Shown: positions 26,757 through 35,880 of the stretch, piece by piece
Position numbering within the stretch: the first letter of the stretch is position 1
Layout: each line of letters starts with the position of its first letter
Notes under the pieces: generated by a model
What the model was told of the DNA's origin: nothing
The model's database searches: none
Seen by the model: the letters and a program-made list of their open reading frames with translations, nothing else
Program-made: the position numbers and the translations under genes
Source: Chitinophaga niabensis
GTDB taxonomy: Bacteria; Bacteroidota; Bacteroidia; Chitinophagales; Chitinophagaceae
Length of the DNA stretch: 64,000 bases
Assembly: GCF_900129465.1 (NCBI RefSeq)
Contig: NZ_FSRA01000001.1
Span: forward strand, 496,001-560,000
Direction: 5' to 3'

Positions 26757-28292
26757 TTAGAATGCTACACTATTACTCAGATCGAGATCGTAGTAATAAA
26801 TATTCGCCTGGCGGTCCGTCATATAAAATCCTTCCAGCCTCACTGATTTCTTACCCTGTAAAGCATTTTTCAGCGCATCTACTGATTCGATCTTTGCATT
26901 GCCTGCTTTCAGGATCACGAAATTGGATTTCATATTCGTCTGTTTCTTAATGATCCCGCTGTTTACATTAGTGACCATCACGCCGCCTTCCATGCCCAGG
27001 CGCTGGGCAATTTCTTTGGGTAAAGGCCTCAGTTCAGCCCCCAGGTAATCGAGTACGCCCGGCTTTACAATGCCCGTATTCCCGTCGAGGTTCTTCAGGA
27101 TTGCGCTGGCCGTGTACTCTTTGTCATTGCGTGTATAATTAATACTCACTTTGTCACCTGGTTTGTATCGGCTGATCTGCTCCATTAATTCAGGAACAGA
27201 AGAGGTATTCACCCCGTTTATCTTTGTTATAATATCTCCTTCTTTAATACCGGCCGCCGCGGCAGCGCCTGTGGCCGGAACACCCAGTACCTTGATCCCT
27301 GCCAGGTCCCTGCTCATGTTCAATGCACGTAACTGGGATTCAGACATCTGGGAGGGGTCCTGGTATTCAATGCCCAGGTAAGCCCTTTGCACATTTCCGA
27401 ACTTCATCAGGTCGTTCACCACTTTTCTCACCAGGTTCACCGGGATGGCGTAGGAATAACCTGCGTAAGCCCCTGTTGGAGAAGCAATAGCGGAATTGAT
27501 CCCTACCAGTTCCCCGGCAGTATTGATCAGTGCCCCGCCGCTGTTGCCCTGGTTCACCGCCGCATCCGTTTGAATAAAGGATTCGATGGCGGACCTGCGC
27601 TGACGGGTGTTAATGCCTATCGCGCGGGATTTGGCGCTCACAATACCCGCTGTTACCGTGGTTTCCAGGTTCAGCGGATAACCTACGGCCAATACCCATT
27701 GACCTACCTGGATCTCGTCTGAATTACCGTAGAGCAGGTAAGGCAGGTTATGAGCATCTATCCTGATCACGGCCAGGTCTGTATTCGGATCAGTACCGAT
27801 CACCTTGGCCGTGTACGTTTTATTATTGCTGAGGGTCACGGATATTTCATCCGCATCGTCCACCACGTGATTGTTGGTAACAATGAACCCATCATCCGAG
27901 ATCAGTACGCCGGAACCGGAAGCCATCTGGCCTGGTATATAATACCGGCGGCCGCCTTCCTCTTCGTCAAACTGCTCTCCAAAGAACTCTTCGATCAAAC
28001 TCCTTCTTTTCTGCAGGTTATTGTTCACCTGCTTGGGGTTGACCTTTGTTTTGATATGCACCACTCCCGGTGTGCCTATTTTCGCTGCCTGCTGAAAATC
28101 CGTAGGCGGCGTCAGGTTATCGTGGGGAATGGTACCGGGCATGTATTTGGCGTAATTCACGGGAATATCGTCTGAACCGTTCTGGAACGAACCTTCCGGT
28201 TTTGGCGCAAAATATTTGCTGTAAACAAATATGCTCCCCGCGGCTGTAAGTACGCTGATTAAAAAAGTGGCGGCAACTTGCTGGAATCTCAT
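26757..28292 (-). CDS. HtrA/DegP-like periplasmic serine protease
   Basis: 511 residues. An N-terminal membrane anchor or signal (about 5-25) precedes a trypsin-like domain with catalytic His142 (TNNHVVDDAD), Asp172 (NTDLAVI) and Ser251 (NQGNSGGAL). A PDZ domain follows at about 300-390 (GDIITKINGVNTSSVPEL) and a second, degenerate one near 400-495. Role: envelope protein quality control. The fold, order and length are those of Do-family proteases. Confidence 0.93.
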   Translation of the reverse strand: MRFQQVAATFLISVLTAAGSIFVYSKYFAPKPEGSFQNGSDDIPVNYAKYMPGTIPHDNLTPPTDFQQAAKIGTPGVVHIKTKVNPKQVNNNLQKRRSLIEEFFGEQFDEEEGGRRYYIPGQMASGSGVLISDDGFIVTNNHVVDDADEISVTLSNNKTYTAKVIGTDPNTDLAVIRIDAHNLPYLLYGNSDEIQVGQWVLAVGYPLNLETTVTAGIVSAKSRAIGINTRQRRSAIESFIQTDAAVNQGNSGGALINTAGELVGINSAIASPTGAYAGYSYAIPVNLVRKVVNDLMKFGNVQRAYLGIEYQDPSQMSESQLRALNMSRDLAGIKVLGVPATGAAAAAGIKEGDIITKINGVNTSSVPELMEQISRYKPGDKVSINYTRNDKEYTASAILKNLDGNTGIVKPGVLDYLGAELRPLPKEIAQRLGMEGGVMVTNVNSGIIKKQTNMKSNFVILKAGNAKIESVDALKNALQGKKSVRLEGFYMTDRQANIYYYDLDLSNSVAF

Positions 28293-28439
28293 ATGTGCCT
28301 TGGTTTTAAAAGGGTCAAATTGATAAGGAAAATCCTCCGCTTAAGTTAATCAATTTACATGCCTGTCACACAAAATTAAGGAGGAACGGAGGATATATGT
28401 TGCAACATGGAAGCATTTAACAGATATTTATGGGATTCG

Positions 28440-28520
28440 TTAAAGGCTCCTTAAATTAAACGCCGCAGGCACTGCCAAAAGTATAGCAATGCCTGTCAGT
28501 ATAACAATCATTAATGTCAT
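28440..28520 (-). CDS. Possible 26-residue membrane mini-protein
   Basis: ATG at 28520 to TAA at 28440, four bases after the acyl-CoA reductase stop on the same strand. The product begins MTLMIVILTGIAILLAVPAA, one hydrophobic helix with a short Arg-containing tail (NLRSL). The composition and position fit a small membrane protein, but an ORF this short can occur by chance. No family recognised. Confidence 0.3.
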   Translation of the reverse strand: MTLMIVILTGIAILLAVPAAFNLRSL

Positions 28521-28524
28521 TTTG

Positions 28525-29541
28525 TTAGAGGGAACGCAGGAAGGCCGCGGTATCCACGCCATCTGCATAATCATTCAGCGAAGGTTTCTGCGCCTGGCCA
28601 AATGGAATAGCATCCTTTGCCACCAGGCATTGGAGATCTTCATTTTCCCTGAGTTGTGCTTCCAGTTCCTCCCGGTTGCTGTAATACCCGTAGTGCAGTA
28701 CGCTGATGGGAGAGAAGATGCTTTCGTTCTCCTGCAGCAGTATGCTGTCGTTCGTAAGGCAGGGTGTTGTATTGAGGAGGAACAGCGCGAGGTTGTAGTC
28801 GAAGTTGTTCTTGTACTTATTGTGGTCCGCCATATACGCATACTTTGTGAATGCTTCCAGCAGGGGGCCGAATGTATATCCTTCCGGTACATACACTTTG
28901 GTTACGTTCCTGCAGCCTAATCCGAAGTATAACATCACGTCATCTGCCAGGGCTTCCAGTTCTTCCCGGGTTTCATTGCCCTGAAGTATGGCAACGGATG
29001 TACGGTTCCGGCGGATGATATGGGGGTATTTGGCGAAATAATAGTTGAAGTAGCGTGCAGAGTTGTTGCTGCCGGTAGCGATGTAGGCATCGCAGTCTTT
29101 CAGCATATCCTGTACGGATGTGTATGCTGCGGCCCCGGGATACCATTCCTGCAGCTTGTTCAGGAGGTGGGGAAGCAGCACATTGTCTTTCGAGGAGAGT
29201 TTAATACGGACCTCATGCCCGCTGAGGAAACCGGTCAGCCAATCGTGGAACCCTACCAGGGGAATATTCCCTGCGGCTACGATCCCCACTTTTTTTTGCC
29301 GGGCGGGTTGCCCGAATCCGGGATATTTATCCAGCCATTGCTCCAATTGGGCCTTATCCAGGTAATATTGGCAGATATTACGGATGGCCAGGTCAATGAA
29401 TTCCGGGGTAAACCAGCCATTTTGCACATACGCCCGCTGCTTCACTTCCTGCAGCGTTTCCCGCTCTTCTTCCGTACCCTGACCGCTCATATACGCTCCC
29501 AGGCGCTGCAGTGCTGTTAATTTTTGCGATAATTCCATCAT
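28525..29541 (-). CDS. Acyl-CoA reductase (LuxC-like)
   Basis: 338 residues with the Acyl-CoA reductase (LuxC) pattern: VGIVAAGNIPLVGFHDWL near 85-102, an ALDH-like cofactor region, and the candidate nucleophile Cys210 in YFGLGCRNVTKVYVP. Family members reduce acyl-CoA to aldehyde with NADPH; the acyl substrate is unknown. It is divergent from a dicluster ferredoxin gene 92 bp away, suggesting shared redox control (inference). Confidence 0.83.
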   Translation of the reverse strand: MMELSQKLTALQRLGAYMSGQGTEEERETLQEVKQRAYVQNGWFTPEFIDLAIRNICQYYLDKAQLEQWLDKYPGFGQPARQKKVGIVAAGNIPLVGFHDWLTGFLSGHEVRIKLSSKDNVLLPHLLNKLQEWYPGAAAYTSVQDMLKDCDAYIATGSNNSARYFNYYFAKYPHIIRRNRTSVAILQGNETREELEALADDVMLYFGLGCRNVTKVYVPEGYTFGPLLEAFTKYAYMADHNKYKNNFDYNLALFLLNTTPCLTNDSILLQENESIFSPISVLHYGYYSNREELEAQLRENEDLQCLVAKDAIPFGQAQKPSLNDYADGVDTAAFLRSL

Positions 29542-29582
29542 TTCCCGGAAAATAAATTGAGTATTTTTAATTGAAGATATTC

Positions 29583-29590
29583 TATTTTTG
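29583..29590 (+). promoter_or_regulatory. -7 box (TATTTTTG) for ferredoxin gene
   Basis: Perfect TAnnTTTG match 43 bp before the ferredoxin start, with a TTG at 29557-29559 as a possible -33 element (23-bp spacer). Confidence 0.5.
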
Positions 29591-29633
29591 AAGCAAAATT
29601 AATGGCTTACTACCTAAACAAAAAGTTTGAAAC

Positions 29634-29981
29634 ATGGCAATTAAGATAACAGACGAATGTATAAACTGCGGCGCATGTGAACCCGAATGCCCAAATAATG
29701 CCATTTATGAAGGCGGTGTAGAGTGGGCAATGGCTGATGGTACTACCGTTAAAGGATCCTTTACACTGATGGACGGATCGGTAATAGATGCTGATCAGCG
29801 TAATGCGCCTGTAAGTGTGGATACTTATTATATTGTTCCCAATAAATGTACAGAATGCCAGGGTTTCCATGAGGAACCTCAATGTGCGGCCGTTTGCCCG
29901 GTAGACTGCTGTGTGCCTGATGAAATGTACCAGGAAACAGTAGACGACCTGATGGAGAAGAAATCCAGGTTGCATCTTTAA
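29634..29981 (+). CDS. 4Fe-4S dicluster ferredoxin
   Basis: 115 residues. Cluster 1: Cys9, Cys12, Cys15 and Cys19 ([12 protein letters not shown]). Cluster 2: Cys72, Cys75 and Cys84/Cys88/Cys92 with a longer spacing ([20 protein letters not shown]), as in YfhL/FdxA-like ferredoxins. A roughly 45-residue insert separates the clusters. Cytoplasmic electron carrier; partner unknown, the divergent reductase gene is a candidate. Confidence 0.9.
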   Translation: MAIKITDECINCGACEPECPNNAIYEGGVEWAMADGTTVKGSFTLMDGSVIDADQRNAPVSVDTYYIVPNKCTECQGFHEEPQCAAVCPVDCCVPDEMYQETVDDLMEKKSRLHL

Positions 29982-30009
29982 GCTGCAAATGACAAGTTGA
30001 TCATACCCG

Positions 30010-30042
30010 TCCGGCCAGGTTATTCCAGGCCGGATTTTTTTT
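30010..30042 (+). terminator. Terminator after ferredoxin gene
   Basis: TCCGGCC/GGCCGGA stem (30010-30016 with 30028-30034) followed by eight T. Confidence 0.85.
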
Positions 30043-30087
30043 ACTCATTTACCTTCTTATTTTTGCTGCCTTACTGTTAATGTCTTT

Positions 30088-31080
30088 ATGATGAAAAATA
30101 TAGCCCTGGTAGCCGGCGGATATTCCGGAGAATATGTAATATCCGTTCAGAGCGCCGCAGTGATCGAAAAGAACATCGATGCTGCTTTGTACACTGTTTA
30201 CAAGATCATTATCACCAGGGAAGGGTGGAATTACACGGCCCCTGATGGTACTGTATATGCAATAGATAAGAATGATTTCAGCCTCAATATCGCCGGAAAG
30301 AAGATTGTGTTCGATGCGGTGTTCATTGGTATTCATGGTACACCGGGAGAAGATGGCCGCCTGCAGGGTTATTTTGAAATGCTGGATATCCCGTACACCA
30401 GCTGCGGTATGGTCACTTCCGCACTTACTTTCAACAAAAGCTATTGCAATAAGGTAGTGGCCGCACTGGATGTGGTGAAAGTGAGCCGTTCCGCGCATAT
30501 CTTCCGGAATAAGCCGTATGATACCACCGCTATCCTGCAGCAATTGCGTTTGCCTGTATTTGTGAAACCCGCAGAAGGTGGCAGCAGCATCGGCATGAGC
30601 AAAGTGAATAAAGCGGAGGAGCTGGAACCGGCGATCATCAAAGCGTTTAAAGAAGATAACCAGGTATTGATAGAAGAATTCATCAAAGGCACGGAGGTGA
30701 CCTGCGGAATGTTCTTTGCCAAAGGCCAGCTGCATGTATTGCCGCTCACGGAGATCCGCAGCACCAAGGAATTCTTTGATTATGAAGCGAAATACACGCC
30801 GGGGATCACCAATGAGGTAACCCCCGCTGAAATTCCGGAAGCGGCGGCGGAACATATCCGCACTGCCGGTAAGGAGTTATATCACCGCCTGAATTGCAAA
30901 GGCATTGTAAGGGCAGATTTTATACTGGAAGAAGGAACCGGGAATGTGTATTTCCTGGAAATAAACACCATGCCGGGCCAGAGTGAGAACAGCCTGGTGC
31001 CTCAGCAGGTACGCGCTGCAGGCATGACTTTACAGGCGTTTTACGGCATGCTTATTGAAGAATGCCTAAGCAATCAATAA
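30088..31080 (+). CDS. ddl: D-alanine--D-alanine ligase
   Basis: 330 residues. It joins two D-Ala for peptidoglycan. ATP-grasp fold with N-terminal IALVAGGYSGEYVIS, GIHGTPGEDGRLQGYFEMLDIPYT split across about 76-101, FVKPAEGGSSIGMSKV (ATP loop), and GIVRADFILEE with NTMPGQSENSLVPQQ at the metal and D-Ala site. A second ATG at 30091 is equally possible. The PASTA protein gene follows 25 bp later; both act at the cell wall. Confidence 0.95.
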   Translation: MMKNIALVAGGYSGEYVISVQSAAVIEKNIDAALYTVYKIIITREGWNYTAPDGTVYAIDKNDFSLNIAGKKIVFDAVFIGIHGTPGEDGRLQGYFEMLDIPYTSCGMVTSALTFNKSYCNKVVAALDVVKVSRSAHIFRNKPYDTTAILQQLRLPVFVKPAEGGSSIGMSKVNKAEELEPAIIKAFKEDNQVLIEEFIKGTEVTCGMFFAKGQLHVLPLTEIRSTKEFFDYEAKYTPGITNEVTPAEIPEAAAEHIRTAGKELYHRLNCKGIVRADFILEEGTGNVYFLEINTMPGQSENSLVPQQVRAAGMTLQAFYGMLIEECLSNQ

Positions 31081-31105
31081 AATAAGGCATCTATCCATAC
31101 AAACT

Positions 31106-31933
31106 ATGAAACTATTCGATAAGATCACTAAACGCTCCTTTGGCTATAACCTGCTGGTCATCATCGGGTTAATTGTGCTGATCGGCATCATCTTCTTTGG
31201 TTCGCTCGGTTTCTTCACCCGTCATGGCGAGGTGGTGACCGTACCGGATATAAGGGGTAAAAGTATTAAAGACGCCATGGCAGCCCTGGAAAAGCTGGGG
31301 TTCGATGTGGAAGTGCGGGATTCCATTTACATCGATACCATGCCGGCATTGCTGGTATATGAGCAAACACCCGAACGCGGGGATGTGGTAAAGGTGGGCC
31401 GTACAGTGTACCTCACTGTCAACAAAGTGGTGCCGCCCATGGTACCGATGCCTGACCTGGAAGGCCTTACCTTCCGCAGTGCGGAGATGACGCTGCGTGC
31501 CCGCCGCCTGAATATCGGGGATACGATCTATAAACCTGATTTTGCTACTAATACAGTATTACAGCAATTGCTGAACGGCAAACCTATCAAACCCGGGAAG
31601 GAAATTCCCGAGGGGAGTAACATCACCCTTGTGCTGAGCAGCGGTACGGGCAGCATGGAAAACCCGGTACCGGAAATAGTGGGGCTCACTTATATGGAAG
31701 CGAAGGAAGTACTGGCCGCCAGCAACCTCAATATCGGCACGGTGCTGATAGACGGTGGTGTAACAGATACCCTGGGTGCTTTTGTGTTCAAACAAAGCCC
31801 TGCCCGCAGGAATGAACTGCACGAGCTGAACCTGATCCGCGCCGGTGAAAGTGTAGACCTCTGGCTCTCTGCCACCCGCCCGGTGAAAGACAGTGCCGTG
31901 GCCCCGGTGCAGAAACCGGCTGAAGAAAACTAA
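31106..31933 (+). CDS. PASTA-domain membrane protein
   Basis: 275 residues: a short cytoplasmic start, one membrane helix at about 13-36, then three PASTA repeats at about 43-108, 110-185 and 188-260 (motifs VTVPDIRGKSIKDAM, VPMPDLEGLTFRSAE, NPVPEIVGLTYMEAK). PASTA domains bind peptidoglycan-like ligands. No kinase domain is attached. Position after ddl points to a cell-wall role. Confidence 0.88.
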   Translation: MKLFDKITKRSFGYNLLVIIGLIVLIGIIFFGSLGFFTRHGEVVTVPDIRGKSIKDAMAALEKLGFDVEVRDSIYIDTMPALLVYEQTPERGDVVKVGRTVYLTVNKVVPPMVPMPDLEGLTFRSAEMTLRARRLNIGDTIYKPDFATNTVLQQLLNGKPIKPGKEIPEGSNITLVLSSGTGSMENPVPEIVGLTYMEAKEVLAASNLNIGTVLIDGGVTDTLGAFVFKQSPARRNELHELNLIRAGESVDLWLSATRPVKDSAVAPVQKPAEEN

Positions 31934-31938
31934 TATAT

Positions 31939-31946
31939 TATCTTTG
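31939..31946 (+). promoter_or_regulatory. -7 box (TATCTTTG) for rhodanese gene
   Basis: Perfect TAnnTTTG match 17 bp before the rhodanese start, just after the PASTA gene stop. Confidence 0.5.
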
Positions 31947-31963
31947 TAAAAAATAAAAGCATC

Positions 31964-32269
31964 ATGCAAAACATAACAGCAGAAGAACTGAAGCAGCGTA
32001 TGGATAATGGTGAGGCGCTGAACATCGTGGACGTTCGTGAACCACATGAGCATGCGGAATTCAACATCGGTGGAATTCTGATACCGCTTGGCGACGTGCG
32101 TGCGATGCAGATAGATGAAATTGAAGACCTGAAAGATAAAGAAGTGATCGTTTACTGCAAAAGCGGTAACCGCAGTGGTCAGGCAGCCATGCTGCTGGAA
32201 ACCATGGGGTTCAGTAATGTAGTGAACCTGCAGGGAGGAATGATGAGATGGCGCGAAGTCATTAAATAA
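31964..32269 (+). CDS. Rhodanese-like domain protein
   Basis: 101 residues, a single rhodanese domain. The active-site Cys65 lies in VIVYCKSGNRSGQAA and the domain opens with NIVDVREPHEHAEFNI. Single-domain rhodaneses carry sulfane sulfur; the partner is unknown. A strong terminator follows. Confidence 0.9.
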   Translation: MQNITAEELKQRMDNGEALNIVDVREPHEHAEFNIGGILIPLGDVRAMQIDEIEDLKDKEVIVYCKSGNRSGQAAMLLETMGFSNVVNLQGGMMRWREVIK

Positions 32270-32272
32270 TTT

Positions 32273-32303
32273 AAAAGGCCGCTTTAACAGAGCGGCCTTT
32301 TTT
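32273..32303. terminator. Bidirectional terminator, rhodanese/RidA
   Basis: AAAGGCCGCT (32274-32283) pairs with AGCGGCCTTT (32291-32300), with A and T runs on either side; it serves both convergent genes. Confidence 0.85.
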
Positions 32304-32697
32304 ATGCTTTGGAAGAAGGTACAATGGCAGTGGCCTCAATCTCCACCAGTAGTTCCGGGCTGATAAGCTTACTCACTTCCACCATTGTGGTTGCCGGCCT
32401 GATAGCCTGAAAGAATTCCCCATGCGCACGCCCGATCTTTTCCCATTGAGAGATATCGGTTACGTATATACGCGTACGTATCACATCATGCAGCGAAGCG
32501 CCTGCTTTCACCAATGCCGCTTCAATTTTGGCAAGGGCATGTTTTGTTTGTTCATAAGGATCGTTGATACCGATCACTTTATCCCCGTCCTGGGAAACCG
32601 TGCCGGATACTTCCACCACATTACCGATCCTCACTGCGCGGGAATAACCAACTTTCGCTTCCCAGGGCGCTCCTGAACTGATGTTTAAACGTTGCAT
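32302..32697 (-). CDS. RidA/YjgF-family protein
   Basis: 131 residues with the YjgF/RidA pattern (GNVVEVSGTVSQDG, RTRIYVTDISQWEKIGRAHGEFF, PATTMVEVSKL with the ring-binding Arg in the preceding IRP). RidA proteins hydrolyse reactive enamines/imines from PLP enzymes. It is the last gene, 19 bp after the amidoligase operon's 396-residue protein, so it may clear a by-product of that pathway (inference) or just be a neighbour. Confidence 0.88.
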   Translation of the reverse strand: MQRLNISSGAPWEAKVGYSRAVRIGNVVEVSGTVSQDGDKVIGINDPYEQTKHALAKIEAALVKAGASLHDVIRTRIYVTDISQWEKIGRAHGEFFQAIRPATTMVEVSKLISPELLVEIEATAIVPSSKA

Positions 32698-32716
32698 ATG
32701 GAGGGTGTTTTATGAC

Positions 32717-33907
32717 TTATTCAAAGAAGCAGCTGCTTCCACCTACCCAGTCTTTATCCGCATTATAATTCACGCCTATCATTTTCCCTTTGCTGAGCCT
32801 GGCCAGGTTATGTGTAAGGATAGGATCCGCTGCATCATCCGGCCAGCAATACATCAGGCGGACCTCACATTTGGCGGGGCCGCTGGGCGTTTTGATCACG
32901 GGTGCGTAATTTACCTTCTGCTGTAATATCCAGTTCTCAGGATCTTTTATGGCATCTATATCTGCAGGTGTGGGATCAATGATCACACCCTGCCCTGCAA
33001 AAGAGAACAGGGGTTTTAATACATAATTCTCCAGGTCTTTGGGCAACACCGGTATCTCATGAAGGAAACCTGCTTTCGGCGCATGATCTCCCTGGATATA
33101 TGGCAGCAGGAATTTGCTGATGCGGTAATACCAGTTGGGATGCGTAACCCATTCCACGTCTATTTCATGCTGGAAATTGATCAGGGTACCCAGTTCTTCC
33201 CGGTGTTTTTCCAGGTCTTCGGCAATCATGCGGTTATAGATGCGTTTCACCGGTAACTTTTCACCATCCTTTTCATAATAGAGCTTCTTCCCTTCCAGTA
33301 CCAGGGCCGATACGCAAACTGTGGGTATGCCCAGCAGCTGTTCTGTTCGTACAAAATCGATCAGTGTTTTTTGTTGCTGTGGCAAAACTTCCAGCAGGAT
33401 CACTTCTTTGGGATCATGCCCATTGAGGATGGTCCTGCGGAGCAGTGCTTCATATTGCGCAGCATCCATGCCACTGAGGAAGTTGTTCAGGGATGAAGGT
33501 ATATCAAAGTGCTGCCGGTATTGTGCAGCGAGCAGTTCCTGGAATCCAAAGAGGCTGGGGAATCCCTGCAGTTCTATGAGTTGAGGGGATAAGGCGCCTG
33601 TTTCATCCTGCGTAACGGCAAAATCCACGATCACAAATTGCGGATGTGCATCCTGTTGCGGTACTACCTGTCCTTTCGGGATAGCCATTTCCGTGAGCGT
33701 ATTGAAATCTTTCCTGCGTATCACCTCTATCACTGCATCCCCTGCTGCGATCAGCTGCTGCTTAAGGGCAGCAGGCACAAATACGGGTGTTTCTGCTACG
33801 CGAAAAGATGGGGTAATGCCGGTGATATCTGTAAGTGACTGCAGCAGCGCGTGGTATGCGCCGGCGCTGAATTGGCTGTTATATTGCTGACGGATAGCAG
33901 GGATCAT
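32717..33907 (-). CDS. ATP-grasp-like protein of amidoligase operon
   Basis: 396 residues. The C-terminal third looks ATP-grasp-like: YVLKPLFSFAGQGVII (glycine-rich ATP loop, about 290-305), ENWILQQKV, CEVRLMYCWPD and NLARLSKGKMIGVN. It recalls the C-terminal half of glutathionylspermidine-synthase-like ligases, but I cannot name the family with certainty. The N-terminal 270 residues show no domain I recognise. Its ATG overlaps the stop of the upstream amidotransferase gene by 4 bp, which ties it to the operon. Likely job: ATP-dependent amide-bond formation (inference). Confidence 0.6.
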   Translation of the reverse strand: MIPAIRQQYNSQFSAGAYHALLQSLTDITGITPSFRVAETPVFVPAALKQQLIAAGDAVIEVIRRKDFNTLTEMAIPKGQVVPQQDAHPQFVIVDFAVTQDETGALSPQLIELQGFPSLFGFQELLAAQYRQHFDIPSSLNNFLSGMDAAQYEALLRRTILNGHDPKEVILLEVLPQQQKTLIDFVRTEQLLGIPTVCVSALVLEGKKLYYEKDGEKLPVKRIYNRMIAEDLEKHREELGTLINFQHEIDVEWVTHPNWYYRISKFLLPYIQGDHAPKAGFLHEIPVLPKDLENYVLKPLFSFAGQGVIIDPTPADIDAIKDPENWILQQKVNYAPVIKTPSGPAKCEVRLMYCWPDDAADPILTHNLARLSKGKMIGVNYNADKDWVGGSSCFFE

Positions 33908-34725
33908 GAGATGATTTTAGTATACAGGTGTTGCAGTGCGTCCTGCAGGAAATCAGGCAGCAGGGTATCGTGGGTGAGCAGGATCTTATCCGGCTCCATG
34001 AGTAGTTCCAGCATGTTATGATACTTCTCTGCACCATGTTCTTCTGTTACCCTTTTCTTTTTGGCAGGAGACATGAGGTATTTGCGCATGCCAACGGCAT
34101 CTGCTTCAGGATGGAATTGCGTACCGGTCATGTATTCATTGAAGCGGATGGCCATGGTAGCCCGTTCAAGCGGTACATGCGGCCTTTCCTTCTCAATAGC
34201 CAGCACGGTTGCACCCATGGCCTTTAGTTTTGTTTCATCGGGGCTGATCACCTGCCAGTTACGGCTATCCACAATGTAGAAGGGATCGTTCAGCCCGGAA
34301 AAGTAAGGCTCCTCCTGGCCTGCAGCTGTTTTATGTACGGGAAACACACCAAAGGCGGGAGACTTGCGGCGTACCACCTGCCCCAGCTCAAAATACCTGC
34401 ATACTATCTGGAAGGAGTGGCAGATCAGGAATACATATTTTTTACGGTTACCGGGTACTTTGTTCCATGCCAGCACACTGTTCAGCCAGTTGAAATAAAC
34501 TTTTTCCCATTCGCTGCCGGCACTGTCTACCGGGCTGCCGGGGCCGCCGCTTGAGATGTATGCATCGTAAGAGAGGTCCGGCACCTGTTTTTGCTGGCGC
34601 ACTTCAAATTCATTTACCTGCAGGGGGATCTGCTGCTTTTCTGCGAAATCGATCAGCAATTCGCGGATGCAGCGCATACCTTCATTCGGTACGCCCTCGT
34701 ACAGGTCTAATACGGCTACTTTCAT
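33904..34725 (-). CDS. Class I glutamine amidotransferase-like protein
   Basis: Start set at 34725 (MKVAVLDLYEG), 13 bp after the carboxylate-amine ligase stop; an upstream ATG at 34770 adds 15 poorly typical residues. 273 residues. The fold is GMP-synthase-like: ISSGGPGSPVD, a nucleophile region FLICHSFQIVC and GTQFHPEAD with the catalytic His-Glu pair. The elbow is ICHSF rather than the usual GxCxG. It may release ammonia from glutamine or cut gamma-glutamyl bonds in products of its ligase neighbours (inference). Confidence 0.8.
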   Translation of the reverse strand: MKVAVLDLYEGVPNEGMRCIRELLIDFAEKQQIPLQVNEFEVRQQKQVPDLSYDAYISSGGPGSPVDSAGSEWEKVYFNWLNSVLAWNKVPGNRKKYVFLICHSFQIVCRYFELGQVVRRKSPAFGVFPVHKTAAGQEEPYFSGLNDPFYIVDSRNWQVISPDETKLKAMGATVLAIEKERPHVPLERATMAIRFNEYMTGTQFHPEADAVGMRKYLMSPAKKKRVTEEHGAEKYHNMLELLMEPDKILLTHDTLLPDFLQDALQHLYTKIIS

Positions 34726-34738
34726 GTATGCTGCAAAA

Positions 34739-35839
34739 TTACGCCAGAAACTGGGATTGTATGAAATCAACTACGGGAACCAGCCCATTTTGTTCTTCGT
34801 AGACCTTCAGTTGTTTGTCCGCCCCCGTACCCATGGCCAGGATCCGTTGTGTTCCATCTACCACTTCAGAACGGGAACCCAGGTCGTTCAATACATCGTC
34901 CACAAAATCCAGCAGTTCATAGATAAGGGCGCGGGTGTTCACTTCCATTTCTTTCCCGAAATCTATCAGGTTGCCATCTATGCCGTAGCGGGATGCGCGC
35001 CATTTGTTCTCATTTACCAGGGCGCGGTTATAGATAATGAAGTTGAGGTTCTGCATGCGCAGTTTGTAGATCTTCACGCATACCGCCTGGAAAAGCGCGG
35101 CCAGGGTGATGGTTTCTTCTGTGGTGAGCGGAACGTCGCAGATGCGGAACTCTACGGTATTGAAGAAAGGATGTACCCGGAGGTCCCACCATACCTTTTT
35201 GGCGTTATCGATGCAATTGGTCTTTACGAGTAGTTTGATGTAATTATCATATTCCTCTATGCTGGCAAAATAGTCTGGTATGCCTGTGCGGGGGAATTTA
35301 TCGAACACTTTGGTGCGGAAAGATTTGAAGCCGGTATTACGCCCTTCCCAGAAGGGGGAATTGGTGCTGAGGGCAAAGATATGCGGCAGAAAGTACCGGG
35401 CGCTGTTGGCGATGTGGATGGCCAGTTCGCGGCTTTCCATCCCTACGTGCACATGCAAGCCAAAAATGAGATTGGAGCGGGCGGCATCCTGCATTTCATT
35501 CACCAGTGCAAAATAGCGGGGATGATCTGTGATCAGTTGTTTTTCCCAAAGGGAGAAAGGGTGGGTACCTGCGGCGCCGATACTGAATCCCAGTTCACCG
35601 GCTATCTGGTGGATGGTTTTACGTAAGAGGAGCACATCCTCCCGCGCTTCGTGGATATCCGCACAGATCTGCGTGCCTACTTCCACAACAGCCTGGTGCA
35701 TTTCGGCTTTCACTTTGTCTTTGATCACCTTTTGTGCCTGTTCTACGATCCGTTGTTCATGGGAGCGGAGTTCACGGGTTTGCGGGTCCAGCACCATGTA
35801 TTCCTCTTCTATGCCTAATGTAAATGCTGAAAAATTCAT
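34739..35839 (-). CDS. GCS2-type carboxylate-amine ligase (YbdK-like)
   Basis: 366 residues, the length of YbdK-type ligases. Motifs are TLGIEEEYMVLDP at the N-terminus, EVGTQICADI, GLHVHVGM, and VEFRICDVPLT. GCS2 enzymes use ATP to join a carboxylate, often the glutamate side chain, to an amine. It is the third ligase-type gene of the operon. Substrate unknown. Confidence 0.9.
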   Translation of the reverse strand: MNFSAFTLGIEEEYMVLDPQTRELRSHEQRIVEQAQKVIKDKVKAEMHQAVVEVGTQICADIHEAREDVLLLRKTIHQIAGELGFSIGAAGTHPFSLWEKQLITDHPRYFALVNEMQDAARSNLIFGLHVHVGMESRELAIHIANSARYFLPHIFALSTNSPFWEGRNTGFKSFRTKVFDKFPRTGIPDYFASIEEYDNYIKLLVKTNCIDNAKKVWWDLRVHPFFNTVEFRICDVPLTTEETITLAALFQAVCVKIYKLRMQNLNFIIYNRALVNENKWRASRYGIDGNLIDFGKEMEVNTRALIYELLDFVDDVLNDLGSRSEVVDGTQRILAMGTGADKQLKVYEEQNGLVPVVDFIQSQFLA

Positions 35840-35880
35840 GTATAAAATTGCGTTACGGTGTGAATGTCCGAATTATCTGA

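Noticed and set aside
30088-31080. ddl as part of the graspetide or amidoligase systems because it is an ATP-grasp
   Set aside because: All Ddl motifs are present and it pairs with a PASTA cell-wall gene; it is housekeeping.
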